Below are positions 16,195-25,626 of a DNA stretch of 64,000 nucleotides, in pieces (the first letter of the stretch is position 1; each line of letters begins with the position of its first letter). Under the pieces are notes generated by a model that saw only the letters and a list, made by a program, of their open reading frames with translations, was not told the DNA's origin and did not search any database. The translations under genes and the position numbers were made by a program. The stretch lies in NCBI RefSeq assembly GCF_001500125.1, contig NZ_LQIV01000023.1, positions 186,001-250,000 on the forward strand, given 5' to 3'. The stretch comes from Mycobacterium sp. IS-1742. GTDB lineage: Bacteria; Actinomycetota; Actinomycetes; Mycobacteriales; Mycobacteriaceae.

Positions 16195-17760
16195 ATGACC
16201 AGTGAGTCGACTGACGGTCGCGCCGCCGGCATCGCGGCCGGCTACGCCACCGAGGGCCAGGCGCTGGAACTCGGCACCGTCGTCGTCGACGGCGTGGCCG
16301 ATCCGGCCGCCCGGGTCCGGATCCCACTGGCGACCGTGAACCGGCACGGCCTGGTGGCCGGCGCCACCGGAACCGGCAAGACGAAGTCGCTCCAGGTGCT
16401 CGCCGAGCAGTTGTCGGCCGCCGGGGTGCCGGTGCTCATGGCCGATGTCAAAGGCGATCTGTCTGGGCTGGCGCGGCCCGGCGAACCTGGTGAGCGGATC
16501 TCCGAACGTGCGGCCGACACCGGCGACCAGTGGGCTCCGACGGCGTATCCGGTCGAGTTCCTGGCGCTCGGAGCCGACGGCGCCGGGGTGCCGGTGCGCG
16601 CCACCGTCTCCAGCTTCGGGCCGATCCTGCTCTCGAAGGTGTTGGGGCTCAACCAGACCCAGGAGTCGACGCTCGGTCTGATCTTCCACTGGGCCGACCA
16701 GAAAGGACTGCCGCTACTCGATCTGAAGGATCTGCGGTCGGTGATCCACTTCCTCACCAGCGAGGACGGGAAACTCGAGCTCAAGGCGCTCGGCGCGGTG
16801 TCCACGACGACGGCCGGAGTGATCCTGCGCGCGCTGGTCAACCTCGAGGCCGAGGGCGCCGACACTTTCTTCGGCGAGCCGGAGTTCGAACCCGACGATC
16901 TGCTGCGCGTCGACGCCGAGGGCCGCGGGGTCGTCACGCTGCTCGAACTGGGCAGCCAGGCCGTCCGCCCGGTGTTGTTCTCCACCTTCCTGATGTGGGT
17001 GCTGGCCGACCTGTTCACGACGCTGCCGGAGGTCGGTGACCTCGACAAGCCGAAGCTGGTGTTCTTCTTCGACGAGGCGCACCTGCTGTTCGCCGACGCG
17101 TCGAAGGCGTTCCTCGAACAGGTCGAGCAGACGGTCAAGCTGATCCGGTCCAAGGGCGTCGGCGTGTTCTTCTGCACGCAGTTGCCGACCGACGTGCCCA
17201 GCGGCGTGCTGTCGCAACTCGGCGCGCGGGTGCAGCACGCGTTGCGCGCGTTCACCCCCGACGACGAGAAGGCGCTGCGCAAGACCGTGCGCACCTATCC
17301 GAAGACCGACGTCTACGACCTGCAGTCGGCGCTGTCGTCGCTGGGCATCGGCGAGGCCATCGTCACGGTGCTGTCGGAACAGGGTGTCCCGACGCCGGTG
17401 GCGTGGACGCGGATGCGTGCCCCGCGGTCGCTGATGGACACGATCGGCACCGGGGCGATCGTCGCCGCGGCGGCCGCCAGCCCGCTGCAGGCCGAGTACG
17501 GCCAGACCGTCGACCGCGAATCCGCCTACGAGCGGTTGGCCGCCCGGCTGGCGCCGCCCTCACCGCCCGCGGACCTGCCGCCGGTGCCCACCGGGTTCGA
17601 CGTCCCGCCCATGCCTGCGCCGGCCCCGGAGCCGGGTCTGTTCGACAAGGTGATGGACAGCCCGGCATTCAAGAGCGCGATGCGCTCGGCGGGCACCGTC
17701 ATCGGCCGCGAGATCACCCGCAGCATCTTCGGCACGGGTCGCAGGCGCCGGCGTCGCTGA
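16195..17760 (+). CDS. DUF853 / HerA-like P-loop ATPase
   Basis: This 521-residue protein belongs to the DUF853 branch of the HerA/FtsK superfamily, matching Rv2510c. Walker A is GATGTGKT (residues 56-63, Lys62). Walker B is VFFFDEAHLLF near residue 292. An Arg-finger region and a sensor-like FFCTQLPTD follow. The C-terminal 80 residues are Pro-rich, ending FGTGRRRRRR. HerA-family proteins are hexameric DNA translocases, but the job of DUF853 members is not established. Start fixed by the leaderless promoter. It ends before a long hairpin facing the convergent cmrA. Confidence 0.85.
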   Translation: MTSESTDGRAAGIAAGYATEGQALELGTVVVDGVADPAARVRIPLATVNRHGLVAGATGTGKTKSLQVLAEQLSAAGVPVLMADVKGDLSGLARPGEPGERISERAADTGDQWAPTAYPVEFLALGADGAGVPVRATVSSFGPILLSKVLGLNQTQESTLGLIFHWADQKGLPLLDLKDLRSVIHFLTSEDGKLELKALGAVSTTTAGVILRALVNLEAEGADTFFGEPEFEPDDLLRVDAEGRGVVTLLELGSQAVRPVLFSTFLMWVLADLFTTLPEVGDLDKPKLVFFFDEAHLLFADASKAFLEQVEQTVKLIRSKGVGVFFCTQLPTDVPSGVLSQLGARVQHALRAFTPDDEKALRKTVRTYPKTDVYDLQSALSSLGIGEAIVTVLSEQGVPTPVAWTRMRAPRSLMDTIGTGAIVAAAAASPLQAEYGQTVDRESAYERLAARLAPPSPPADLPPVPTGFDVPPMPAPAPEPGLFDKVMDSPAFKSAMRSAGTVIGREITRSIFGTGRRRRRR

Positions 17761-17764
17761 CCCG

Positions 17765-17821
17765 CGAAACAGCATTCCCTGCTACCAGAGCGCAGCCTTG
17801 ACGACAGGGAATGCTGTTTCG
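17765..17821. terminator. Bidirectional hairpin terminator (HerA-like gene / cmrA)
   Basis: The arms at 17765-17781 and 17805-17821 (CGAAACAGCATTCCCTG and its exact complement) form a 17-bp stem with a 23-base loop between two convergent genes. AAA on one side and TTT on the other give a weak U-run in both directions. Confidence 0.7.
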
Positions 17822-17835
17822 GCGCATGAGCGTGT

Positions 17836-18642
17836 TCAGTCGCCGCCGAGCTTCTTGTACACCGCGCCGACGATCGGTGTGACGATCGCGCGGGGGGCGT
17901 AGCCGCTGGCCACCGACATCGCCTTCGAGGTCACCCCGGGCACCACCCGCATCTTGTTGGCGTCCAGGCCGTCGAGGGACAGCTTGGCGGTGTATTCGGT
18001 CGAGATCCACAGGAAGTCGGGGATGAGCTTCTCCACCAGCGACTGTTCGTGTTCGTCGGGCAGCGTCTCCCGCACCGGGCCGGGAGCCAGCAGCGTGACG
18101 TGCACACCGACGCCCTTGAGCTCCCCGCGCAGCGATTCGCTGAACGTGTTGACGAATGCCTTGGTCGCCGCATAAGTGGCGTTGTTCGGGATGGGGGAGT
18201 TGCCCGCCGCCGACCCGGAGATGAGGATGCCGCCGGCGCGGCGCGACACCATGCCCGGCAACACCGCCAGGACCAGATCGTGCACCCCGAGCACGTTCAA
18301 CTGGACCTGCGCCTTCTCGTCGGCGGGATCGAGGCGCGCGACGGGTCCGAACGTCGCGGTGCCCGCGTTGGCGCACAGGATGGAGATCTCGCGGGTGGCG
18401 AGCTCGTCGCACAGCGCGGTGCGGGCCGCCGGATCGGCCAGGTCGACCGGGCGCACCTCGACGGTCACGCCGTAACGCTCCGTCAGCCGCGCCGCCAGGG
18501 AGGTCAGCACGTCTTCGCGCCGCGCCGTGATGATCAGGTGGTGCCCACGGGCGGCCAACTCCGTGGCCAGCGCTTCGCCGATGTTCTGGGACGCGCCGGT
18601 GACGACCGCGCGGGCCTCGGGGCGGGGTGCGGGTACTGGCAT
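17836..18642 (-). CDS. cmrA: Short-chain dehydrogenase, mycolate reductase type
   Basis: This 268-residue classical SDR matches Rv2509 by position and motifs. In Corynebacteriales that gene is reported to reduce the 3-oxo group of newly condensed mycolate (CmrA). The cofactor site is TGASQNIG (residues 15-22). NAG lies at 92-94, the catalytic Ser is in ISGSAAG (142-144), and Tyr157 and Lys161 are in YAATK. The substrate is assigned by orthology, not from residues. ATG start is leaderless, 6 bases after a TATAGT -10. Divergent from the MFS gene; convergent with the HerA-like gene. Confidence 0.82.
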   Translation of the reverse strand: MPVPAPRPEARAVVTGASQNIGEALATELAARGHHLIITARREDVLTSLAARLTERYGVTVEVRPVDLADPAARTALCDELATREISILCANAGTATFGPVARLDPADEKAQVQLNVLGVHDLVLAVLPGMVSRRAGGILISGSAAGNSPIPNNATYAATKAFVNTFSESLRGELKGVGVHVTLLAPGPVRETLPDEHEQSLVEKLIPDFLWISTEYTAKLSLDGLDANKMRVVPGVTSKAMSVASGYAPRAIVTPIVGAVYKKLGGD

Positions 18643-18648
18643 GGGCGG

Positions 18649-18654
18649 ACTATA
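18649..18654 (-). promoter_or_regulatory. -10 element (TATAGT) of a leaderless promoter for cmrA
   Basis: On the minus strand TATAGT is followed by 6 bases and then the ATG at 18642. No ribosome-binding site is present. Confidence 0.6.
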
Positions 18655-18696
18655 TCGGGACGGGCGCGTGCGCCGTCACCTCGTGTCGGCGGTCTA

Positions 18697-18702
18697 TATC
18701 GT
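18697..18702 (+). promoter_or_regulatory. -10 element (TATCGT) for the MFS gene, near-leaderless
   Basis: TATCGT precedes GTG 18711 by 8 bases. The cmrA promoter on the other strand lies about 45 bases away. Confidence 0.5.
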
Positions 18703-18710
18703 GGGCGACC

Positions 18711-20078
18711 GTGACTCAACCCGCGCCGAAACACCCACCTTCGGCGTCGATCGCCGGCCGAGGCCGCATCGTCGCGTGGGCATTGTGGGACTGCGGGAAC
18801 ACCGGCATGAACGCGATCGTCGCGACGTTCGTGTTCGCGGTGTACCTCACCAGCGCGGTGGGATCGGATCTGCCCGGCGACACCTCGGCCACCAGTTGGC
18901 TGGGCCGCGCGATGACCGTGGCGGGGCTGGTGGTGGCCGTGTTGGCGCCCGTGACCGGGGTGTGGGTGCAGGCCCCGGCCCGGCGACGCGTGGTGCTGAC
19001 GGTGCTGACCGGCACCGCGGTCCTGCTCACCGCGTCGATGAGCCTGATCCGCGACGACCACCGCTACCTGTGGGCGGGTCTGGTGCTGCTGGCCTGCACC
19101 GCGGCGTGCGGTGATCTGGCCAGCGTGCCCTACAACGCGATGCTGCGGCAGCTGGCCGGCCCGCAGAGATCGGGGCGGATATCCGGATTGGGTTGGGCTG
19201 CAGGATACCTGGGCAGTGTCTTCCTTCTGGTGCTGGTGTACGTGGGTTTCGTCTCCGGCGACGGTGACACCCGCGGTCTGTTCGACATCCCGGTCTCCGA
19301 CGGCCAGAACATCCGCGCGGCGATGCTGCTGGCCGCCGGCTGGTTCCTGCTGTTCGCGCTGCCGCTGCTGCTCACCGTGCCGACGCACCTCCCGGACGCC
19401 GACGTCGTCGACCCGGACCAGCCCTCCGGAGTGTTGGCGGCCTACCGCAGACTGTGGACCGAGATCGTCGGGGAATGGCGCCGGGACCACAACATCGTCT
19501 ACTACCTGCTCGCCAGCGCGGTGTTCCGCGACGGGCTGGCCGGGGTGTTCGCGTTCGGTGCGGTGCTCGGGGTGAGCGTGTACGGCATCTCTGAGGCCGA
19601 CGTCCTGCTGTTCGGCGTGAGCGCGTGTGTGGTGGCCGCCGTCGGCGCGGTGATCGGCGGCCTGATCGACGACCGGGTCGGCTCGAAACCGGTGATCGTG
19701 GTGTCCCTGGTCGCGATGATCGCGGTCGGTCTGGCCCTGCTGAGTCTGTCCGGCCCGATGGCGTTCTGGGTGTGCGGTCTGCTGCTGTGCCTGTTCATCG
19801 GGCCGACGCAGTCCTCGGCGCGCACCCTGATGCTGCGGATGTCGGCCGCGGGCAAAGAGGGAGTGGCGTTCGGCCTGTACACCACGACCGGCCGGGCGGT
19901 GGCGTTCCTCGCGCCGTGGCTGTTCTTCATGTTCATCGACCTGTTCGACAGCGACCGCGCGGGTATGGCCGGGCTGTGCGTGGTGCTGGCGGCCGGACTG
20001 GCGGCGATGCTCGTGGTGCGGGCACCGCACACCCGGCCGGCGGCGCTAACGCATGCCGACGCAGAAGGTCAGCCCTGA
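18711..20078 (+). CDS. MFS permease of the UMF1/Atg22-like group
   Basis: This 455-residue transporter has about twelve hydrophobic segments. The opening AWALWDCGNTGMNAIVATFVF is the hallmark of the Atg22/UMF1-type MFS group, whose best-known members export amino acids from vacuoles. The bacterial substrate is not known. The loop SGRISGLGWAAGYLGS resembles the MFS motif before helix 5. GTG 18711 is chosen over GTG 18627 because the extra 28 residues are unlike a membrane-protein start and would overlap the cmrA start, and because of the -10 nearby. Matches Rv2508c. The last 33 bases overlap the convergent MmpS-domain gene. Confidence 0.85.
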   Translation: MTQPAPKHPPSASIAGRGRIVAWALWDCGNTGMNAIVATFVFAVYLTSAVGSDLPGDTSATSWLGRAMTVAGLVVAVLAPVTGVWVQAPARRRVVLTVLTGTAVLLTASMSLIRDDHRYLWAGLVLLACTAACGDLASVPYNAMLRQLAGPQRSGRISGLGWAAGYLGSVFLLVLVYVGFVSGDGDTRGLFDIPVSDGQNIRAAMLLAAGWFLLFALPLLLTVPTHLPDADVVDPDQPSGVLAAYRRLWTEIVGEWRRDHNIVYYLLASAVFRDGLAGVFAFGAVLGVSVYGISEADVLLFGVSACVVAAVGAVIGGLIDDRVGSKPVIVVSLVAMIAVGLALLSLSGPMAFWVCGLLLCLFIGPTQSSARTLMLRMSAAGKEGVAFGLYTTTGRAVAFLAPWLFFMFIDLFDSDRAGMAGLCVVLAAGLAAMLVVRAPHTRPAALTHADAEGQP

Positions 20079-20822
20079 CCCGGTGTTCTGCTCCACCTGC
20101 GCGCCGTTGATCGTCACCGAGCAGGTGACGTCGCGTCCGACGTTGATGATGCTGATGCGCGCCGAACTGCGCGCCGGCGACGGCAGTTCCACCTGCTTGC
20201 TCCACGGGAGCGCGACGTTGAACTCGGTCTGCGGCACCCCGCCGGTGTCGGTGTAGGTGATGTTGATGACACGGCCCTCGCCGACGACGTCATAGGTCAC
20301 GGTCTCGGTCGACTCCGACCGCCCCGAGGTCGGCGGCGCCGTGGTCGGGGACGGCTCGGTGGTCGGCAGCGGAACCACCGGTGTCGGGATGCGCGACGTG
20401 GTGGTGGGGCGCTGCGAGGTGGTGGCGGTCGGTTCCGGCATCGACGGAGCCGGCGCGACCACGGTCTGCTGCCGCGAGCTGTTGGTGATCACCAGCGCGA
20501 TCACGAGCGCGACGACGAGCAGGACCACCGCACCCGCGAGCACCCACAGCCACATCGGCGATTTGGGGCCCTCCGGCGGTGGTTGCTGGGGGCCGCCGGG
20601 CGGATAGCCGGGCCCGTACTGACCGGTCGCGTACGGGTCATAGCCGTACTGGCCATACTGAGAGTACGGCGACAGCCGCTCCGTGGGATTCGGTGCGACG
20701 GGAGGCTGATACGCCGGACCGTACGGGGTCTGGTTGGCGTATGCGGGGTCCGGCGGACCCTGGTAGCTGTTACCCAGCGGCTGGGTCGGCTCGGCGCCGT
20801 CACGACGTGGTGACTCGGTCAT
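20046..20822 (-). CDS. Pro/Tyr-rich membrane protein with MmpS-like C-terminal domain
   Basis: This 258-residue protein matches Rv2507. Residues 1-88 are a Pro/Gly/Tyr/Gln-rich cytosolic segment (SQYGQYGYDPYATGQYG). One transmembrane helix follows (about 90-113), then a Pro/Thr-rich stalk (about 115-170). The outer domain (about 178-258) resembles MmpS proteins: YDVVGEGRVINITYTDTGG, LPWSKQVELP, CSVTINGAQV, with two cysteines. MmpS proteins assist MmpL transporters, but no mmpL gene is in the window. ATG 20822 follows GAGGTGG; an upstream frame extension has no ribosome site. It overlaps the MFS 3' end by 33 bases. Confidence 0.8.
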   Translation of the reverse strand: MTESPRRDGAEPTQPLGNSYQGPPDPAYANQTPYGPAYQPPVAPNPTERLSPYSQYGQYGYDPYATGQYGPGYPPGGPQQPPPEGPKSPMWLWVLAGAVVLLVVALVIALVITNSSRQQTVVAPAPSMPEPTATTSQRPTTTSRIPTPVVPLPTTEPSPTTAPPTSGRSESTETVTYDVVGEGRVINITYTDTGGVPQTEFNVALPWSKQVELPSPARSSARISIINVGRDVTCSVTINGAQVEQNTGSGLTFCVGMR

Positions 20823-20981
20823 ACCCACCTCATGGTCGCAGGGTACCTGCGGATCCCGTCGCGCCGTCGTGGTGTTGGGTGTGCCGGTGATTGCAGACGC
20901 GGATACCGTCAGGGGTGGCCGGTCGGTCGCGAGGACCACGGCGAGGATCAGGACGAGGACCAGGACGAGGAGGGTCGACGC

Positions 20982-22859
20982 GTGATACGCCAGGTGCGGG
21001 CGAACTACGGTGCGTCACTGTCGCCTGATGCGACGGCATTCGCCCACCTCGTCGACGACGGCGGCTTCCCGCGGGCGGTGCAGCGGTTCCTGCTCGGGTG
21101 GCGGGCGAGTTCCTCGCGCGACGTGGAGTTGCCCGTCGAGGGCCCGGTCACGCGGGTCATGCATTCCGCCGACGGGCACTGGCTGGCCTGCCAGGTCGCG
21201 CCCGACGGCAGCGACCGGTTCCAGATCTGGGTGGTGACAACCGATCCCGACGACCGGGACGCCCGCCGCATCGACTCGTGGCCCGACGACCAGGCGGACG
21301 GCAGCGCCGAACTCATCGGCTGGGACGGCACGCAGGTCGCGGCGATCCTCACCGGTGAGGACGGCGTCGGAAGTTCGTGCCTGATCGACCCGGCCGACGG
21401 CGCCACCGTCGTGCTGGACCGCCGCACGGCAGGTCGCCTGGTCGACGCGTGGGCCGGCGCGTCGCTGGTGCGGGTCGGTCCGCGCGGTTACCGCGACCTC
21501 ATCATGCTCCGCGGTCTGACCGAAACCGCACTGCTGCCCTACGATCCGGGTTCGACCACCGACATGGGCTACATCCTCGACGACCACAGCCCGCGGCGTC
21601 TGCGGTCGGGCCCGATGGGGGAGAGCTTCACGCTCTACCACCCGGCCAAGGACCACGGGCTCAACAGCACCGAAGGCTATGTGCGCGCGCTGATCCGCAG
21701 CGACAACGGCGGATCGCACGCCCGCCTCATCGAGGTGACCACCACGGCCGAGGGCGTCAGCTACCACGTCGTCGCGGAGAAGCCCGGATTCGACCTCGAC
21801 GAGTTCGTGGTCAGCGACGACCTCTCGACCGTCGCGCTGTTGTGGAACATCAACGGCTGCAGCGAGTTACAGATCCTCGAATATGCCGACAACACGTTGT
21901 CCGAACCCATCCCGCTGCCCGGGCTCGTGGCGACCGAGCTGTCGATCAGCGCGGGCGGTTCGATGGTCGCGATGACGGTGGAGAGCCCGTCGCTGCCGCC
22001 CACCGTCGAACTGGTCGACCCGCGCTCACGCGAGTGGCAACGGGTGGACCGCGAACCCAGCGAGGGCCCGCTGACGGCCGACCCGACGCTGGAGGTGGTC
22101 GTCGCCCGCGACGGGATGGAAGTGACCGGCTGGCTGTACCGCCCGCCCGCACCGGTCGAACCGGTCGGCGCGATGATCTTCCTGCACGGCGGGCCGGAGG
22201 GTCAGTCCCGGCCGGGCTACAACGAGTACTACCCGGCGCTGCTGGCGGCGGGTATCACGGTGTTCACACCGAATGTCCGCGGCTCGGGCGGATTCGGCCG
22301 TGCGTTCATGCACGCCGACGACAAGGAGCTCAGATTCGCCGCCATCGACGACGTGGCGGACTGCGTGCAATACCTGATCGAGCGCGAGGCCGTACACGCC
22401 GACCGCATCGCCTGCTGTGGATGGTCCTATGGCGGGTACCTCACGCAGGCGGCGTTGACCTTTCATCCGGAATTGTTCGCCGCGGGGATCAGCATCTGCG
22501 GGATGAGCGATCTGAGCACCTGGTACCGCAACACCGAGCCGTGGATCGCCGCGGCCGCATACCCGAAGTACGGACACCCGATCGGTGACCGCGACCTGCT
22601 CGAGCGGCTCTCGCCGCTGCTGCGCGCACCCGCCCTGACCGCCCCGCTGCTGCTGGTACACGGCGGTAACGACACCAACGTGCCGCCCAGCGAATCGCAG
22701 CAAATGTTCGCCGCATTGCGAGCCCTGGACCGCACCGTGGAGCTGCTGGTGTTCGACGAGGACGGCCACGAGATCGTCAAACGCGAGAACCGCGCCGCGC
22801 TCGTCAACGCGATGACGACGTGGCTGCTCAAGGCCTTCTCCACCGCCCCGGTGTCCTGA
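20982..22859 (+). CDS. S9 family prolyl oligopeptidase / acylaminoacyl-peptidase-type hydrolase
   Basis: This 625-residue serine peptidase has two parts. Residues 1-370 should be a beta-propeller with WD-like blades. Residues 375-625 are an alpha/beta hydrolase with Ser482 (GWSYGGY), Asp564 (GGNDTNVPP) and His596 (EDGHEI). HGGPEGQ supplies the oxyanion region. It would cleave short peptides or N-acyl peptides in the cytosol; no signal is seen. GTG 20982 is chosen over GTG 20832 because a GACGAGGAGGG purine run precedes it and the upstream frame is a repetitive Glu/Asp/Gln stretch. In M. tuberculosis I do not recall this gene between Rv2507 and Rv2506, so it looks inserted or lost there. Confidence 0.85.
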   Translation: MIRQVRANYGASLSPDATAFAHLVDDGGFPRAVQRFLLGWRASSSRDVELPVEGPVTRVMHSADGHWLACQVAPDGSDRFQIWVVTTDPDDRDARRIDSWPDDQADGSAELIGWDGTQVAAILTGEDGVGSSCLIDPADGATVVLDRRTAGRLVDAWAGASLVRVGPRGYRDLIMLRGLTETALLPYDPGSTTDMGYILDDHSPRRLRSGPMGESFTLYHPAKDHGLNSTEGYVRALIRSDNGGSHARLIEVTTTAEGVSYHVVAEKPGFDLDEFVVSDDLSTVALLWNINGCSELQILEYADNTLSEPIPLPGLVATELSISAGGSMVAMTVESPSLPPTVELVDPRSREWQRVDREPSEGPLTADPTLEVVVARDGMEVTGWLYRPPAPVEPVGAMIFLHGGPEGQSRPGYNEYYPALLAAGITVFTPNVRGSGGFGRAFMHADDKELRFAAIDDVADCVQYLIEREAVHADRIACCGWSYGGYLTQAALTFHPELFAAGISICGMSDLSTWYRNTEPWIAAAAYPKYGHPIGDRDLLERLSPLLRAPALTAPLLLVHGGNDTNVPPSESQQMFAALRALDRTVELLVFDEDGHEIVKRENRAALVNAMTTWLLKAFSTAPVS

Positions 22860-22953
22860 CTCCGGCCGGCGCCGTACCGCAGGTTTGGAGCAATTGTCAT
22901 GGGGGTAAACGGTGTTGCGCGTCACACCGGCGCGAAGAGGATGGAGGCGGTGC

Positions 22954-23163
22954 ATGAGAGGCATACTCGGCGTAATTGTGCTCGTCTGGTTGCTGATCGG
23001 CGTGGTGGCTGCCTTTCAGCGAGATTATTTCAAGGGCGGAGAAGCCAACTGCGCCACGACAGCTCGTGTCGCGTTGACCGTCGTTGCGGGTCCGCTGAAC
23101 TACGCGGGTGTCAACCCGAAGGTGGACTGCAGCGAGGTGCAGATTCCCGAGCCCAGCCAGTGA
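22954..23163 (+). CDS. Small single-pass membrane/exported protein, function unknown
   Basis: This 69-residue protein has one hydrophobic helix at residues 3-19 (GILGVIVLVWLLIGVVAA) that could be a signal anchor. A polar outer part of about 50 residues has two cysteines (Cys33 and Cys59). ATG 22954 follows GGAGG at 22943-22947 with 6 bases between. I do not know a function. It is followed 40 bases later by another small membrane gene, and the two are probably co-transcribed. Confidence 0.65.
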   Translation: MRGILGVIVLVWLLIGVVAAFQRDYFKGGEANCATTARVALTVVAGPLNYAGVNPKVDCSEVQIPEPSQ

Positions 23164-23203
23164 TGACTGGCGCCAACAAGTAAAGAAGGAGAAGGAGTAA
23201 GCG

Positions 23204-23359
23204 GTGATTATTCTCGGAATCATCTTGGTGGTGCTGGGATTCGTCCTGGGCATGAACATTCTGACCACCATCGGTGCGGTGCTCATCGTCATCGGTGCGG
23301 TCTTCTGGATTCTCGGTGCGACCGGCCGCGCGGTCGGAGGCCGAAAAGTCTGGTACTAG
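23204..23359 (+). CDS. 51-residue two-helix membrane protein (DUF6131-like)
   Basis: GTG 23204 to TAG 23359 encodes 51 residues with two hydrophobic helices (MIILGIILVVLGFVLGM and IGAVLIVIGAVFWILGA), ending GRAVGGRKVWY. It follows a very strong purine ribosome site (AGAAGGAGAAGGAG, 23184-23197). I recall this as the DUF6131 pattern of tiny actinobacterial membrane proteins with no known role. Its stop overlaps the convergent TetR stop by 4 bases. Confidence 0.7.
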   Translation: MIILGIILVVLGFVLGMNILTTIGAVLIVIGAVFWILGATGRAVGGRKVWY

Positions 23360-23979
23360 CTCTGTAGCCGGCCGGCCGAGGTCAGCGCCGCCACTGTCAT
23401 GGCTCGAAGGACAGTGCGCGAGCTGGCCTCGGCCGCTCTGTTGTGTCCGGGCTTGACGCTGTGCGGCGTGGAGTTGAGCAGACCGAACGCCGCGTGCGCC
23501 ATCAGACGCGCCTGCGCCTCGTCGAGTGAGGCGTCCGCCGCGCGCAGGACCTGGACCCAGATCTCGACGTACTGTCGCTGCGCCCGGCGCACCTGCCGTT
23601 TGGCGGGGTCGGGCAGGTGGCCCAGGTCGCGGTCCTGGATCCGGATCAGATCGGATTCGCCGAGCGCGAAGTCGAGATGGAAGTCGATGAGCCCGTCGAG
23701 CGCCGCCCCCGCATCGGGGGTTCGGGCCAGCACGTCGCGCGCGCCGGCGAGCAGTCGGGCGCTGATGCCGACCAGCAACTCGACGAGCAGCGCCTCCTTG
23801 TTGGGGAAGTGCCGGTAGATCGCGGGACCGCTGATGCCGACCGCGGCGCCGATGTCCTCCAGGCGTACGGCGAGGTAACCCTTCTCCGCGACAAGCCGTT
23901 CCGCCGCGGCGATCAGCTGGCTGCGGCGGTCCGACTTCGCCTGACTGCGGCGGGTGTTCGCGACTGACGTCGACGCCAT
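23356..23979 (-). CDS. TetR-family regulator, probable repressor of the leucine/branched-chain operon
   Basis: This 207-residue regulator matches Rv2506. The N-terminal helix-turn-helix is clear (residues about 18-65: RRSQLIAAAERLVAEKG, then LEDIGAAVGISGPAIYRHFPNKEALL). The rest is an all-helical ligand domain with FHLDFALGESDLIRIQDRDL. ATG start, with a basic N-terminal arm. It is divergent from accD1 across 96 bases that contain two palindromes (24015-24030, 24038-24057), the likely operators for itself and the operon. The ligand is probably an acyl-CoA of the pathway, by analogy only. Confidence 0.88.
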   Translation of the reverse strand: MASTSVANTRRSQAKSDRRSQLIAAAERLVAEKGYLAVRLEDIGAAVGISGPAIYRHFPNKEALLVELLVGISARLLAGARDVLARTPDAGAALDGLIDFHLDFALGESDLIRIQDRDLGHLPDPAKRQVRRAQRQYVEIWVQVLRAADASLDEAQARLMAHAAFGLLNSTPHSVKPGHNRAAEASSRTVLRAMTVAALTSAGRLQS

Positions 23980-24014
23980 GGACGGCCTCTGCGGTGGGGT
24001 GGTGGACAGCGGGT

Positions 24015-24030
24015 GTTAATCGTGATTAAC
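24015..24030. promoter_or_regulatory. Operator 1 for the TetR regulator
   Basis: GTTAATCGTGATTAAC: 7-bp perfect arms GTTAATC/GATTAAC around a 2-base centre, 36 bases upstream of the TetR start. A+T-rich in a G+C-rich genome, typical of TetR sites. Confidence 0.65.
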
Positions 24031-24037
24031 ATACCAC

Positions 24038-24057
24038 GAGTTAGTCGTCATTAACTC
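24038..24057. promoter_or_regulatory. Operator 2 for the TetR regulator
   Basis: GAGTTAGTCGTCATTAACTC: outer arms GAGTTA/TAACTC are perfect and the inner part is partly matched. It shares GTTA-N8-TAAC spacing with operator 1 and lies 18 bases before accD1, where a bound dimer would block transcription or the start of translation. Confidence 0.6.
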
Positions 24058-24063
24058 AAATGA

Positions 24064-25625
<1,562 letters not shown>

Positions 25626-25626
<1 letters not shown>

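Noticed and set aside
18627-18710. Longer MFS protein from GTG 18627
   Set aside because: The extra 28 residues are not membrane-like, overlap the cmrA start codon and precede the likely -10.
20832-20981. Longer S9 peptidase from GTG 20832
   Set aside because: The extra segment is a repetitive Glu/Asp/Gln stretch translated from a purine-rich leader; the ribosome site lies at its end.
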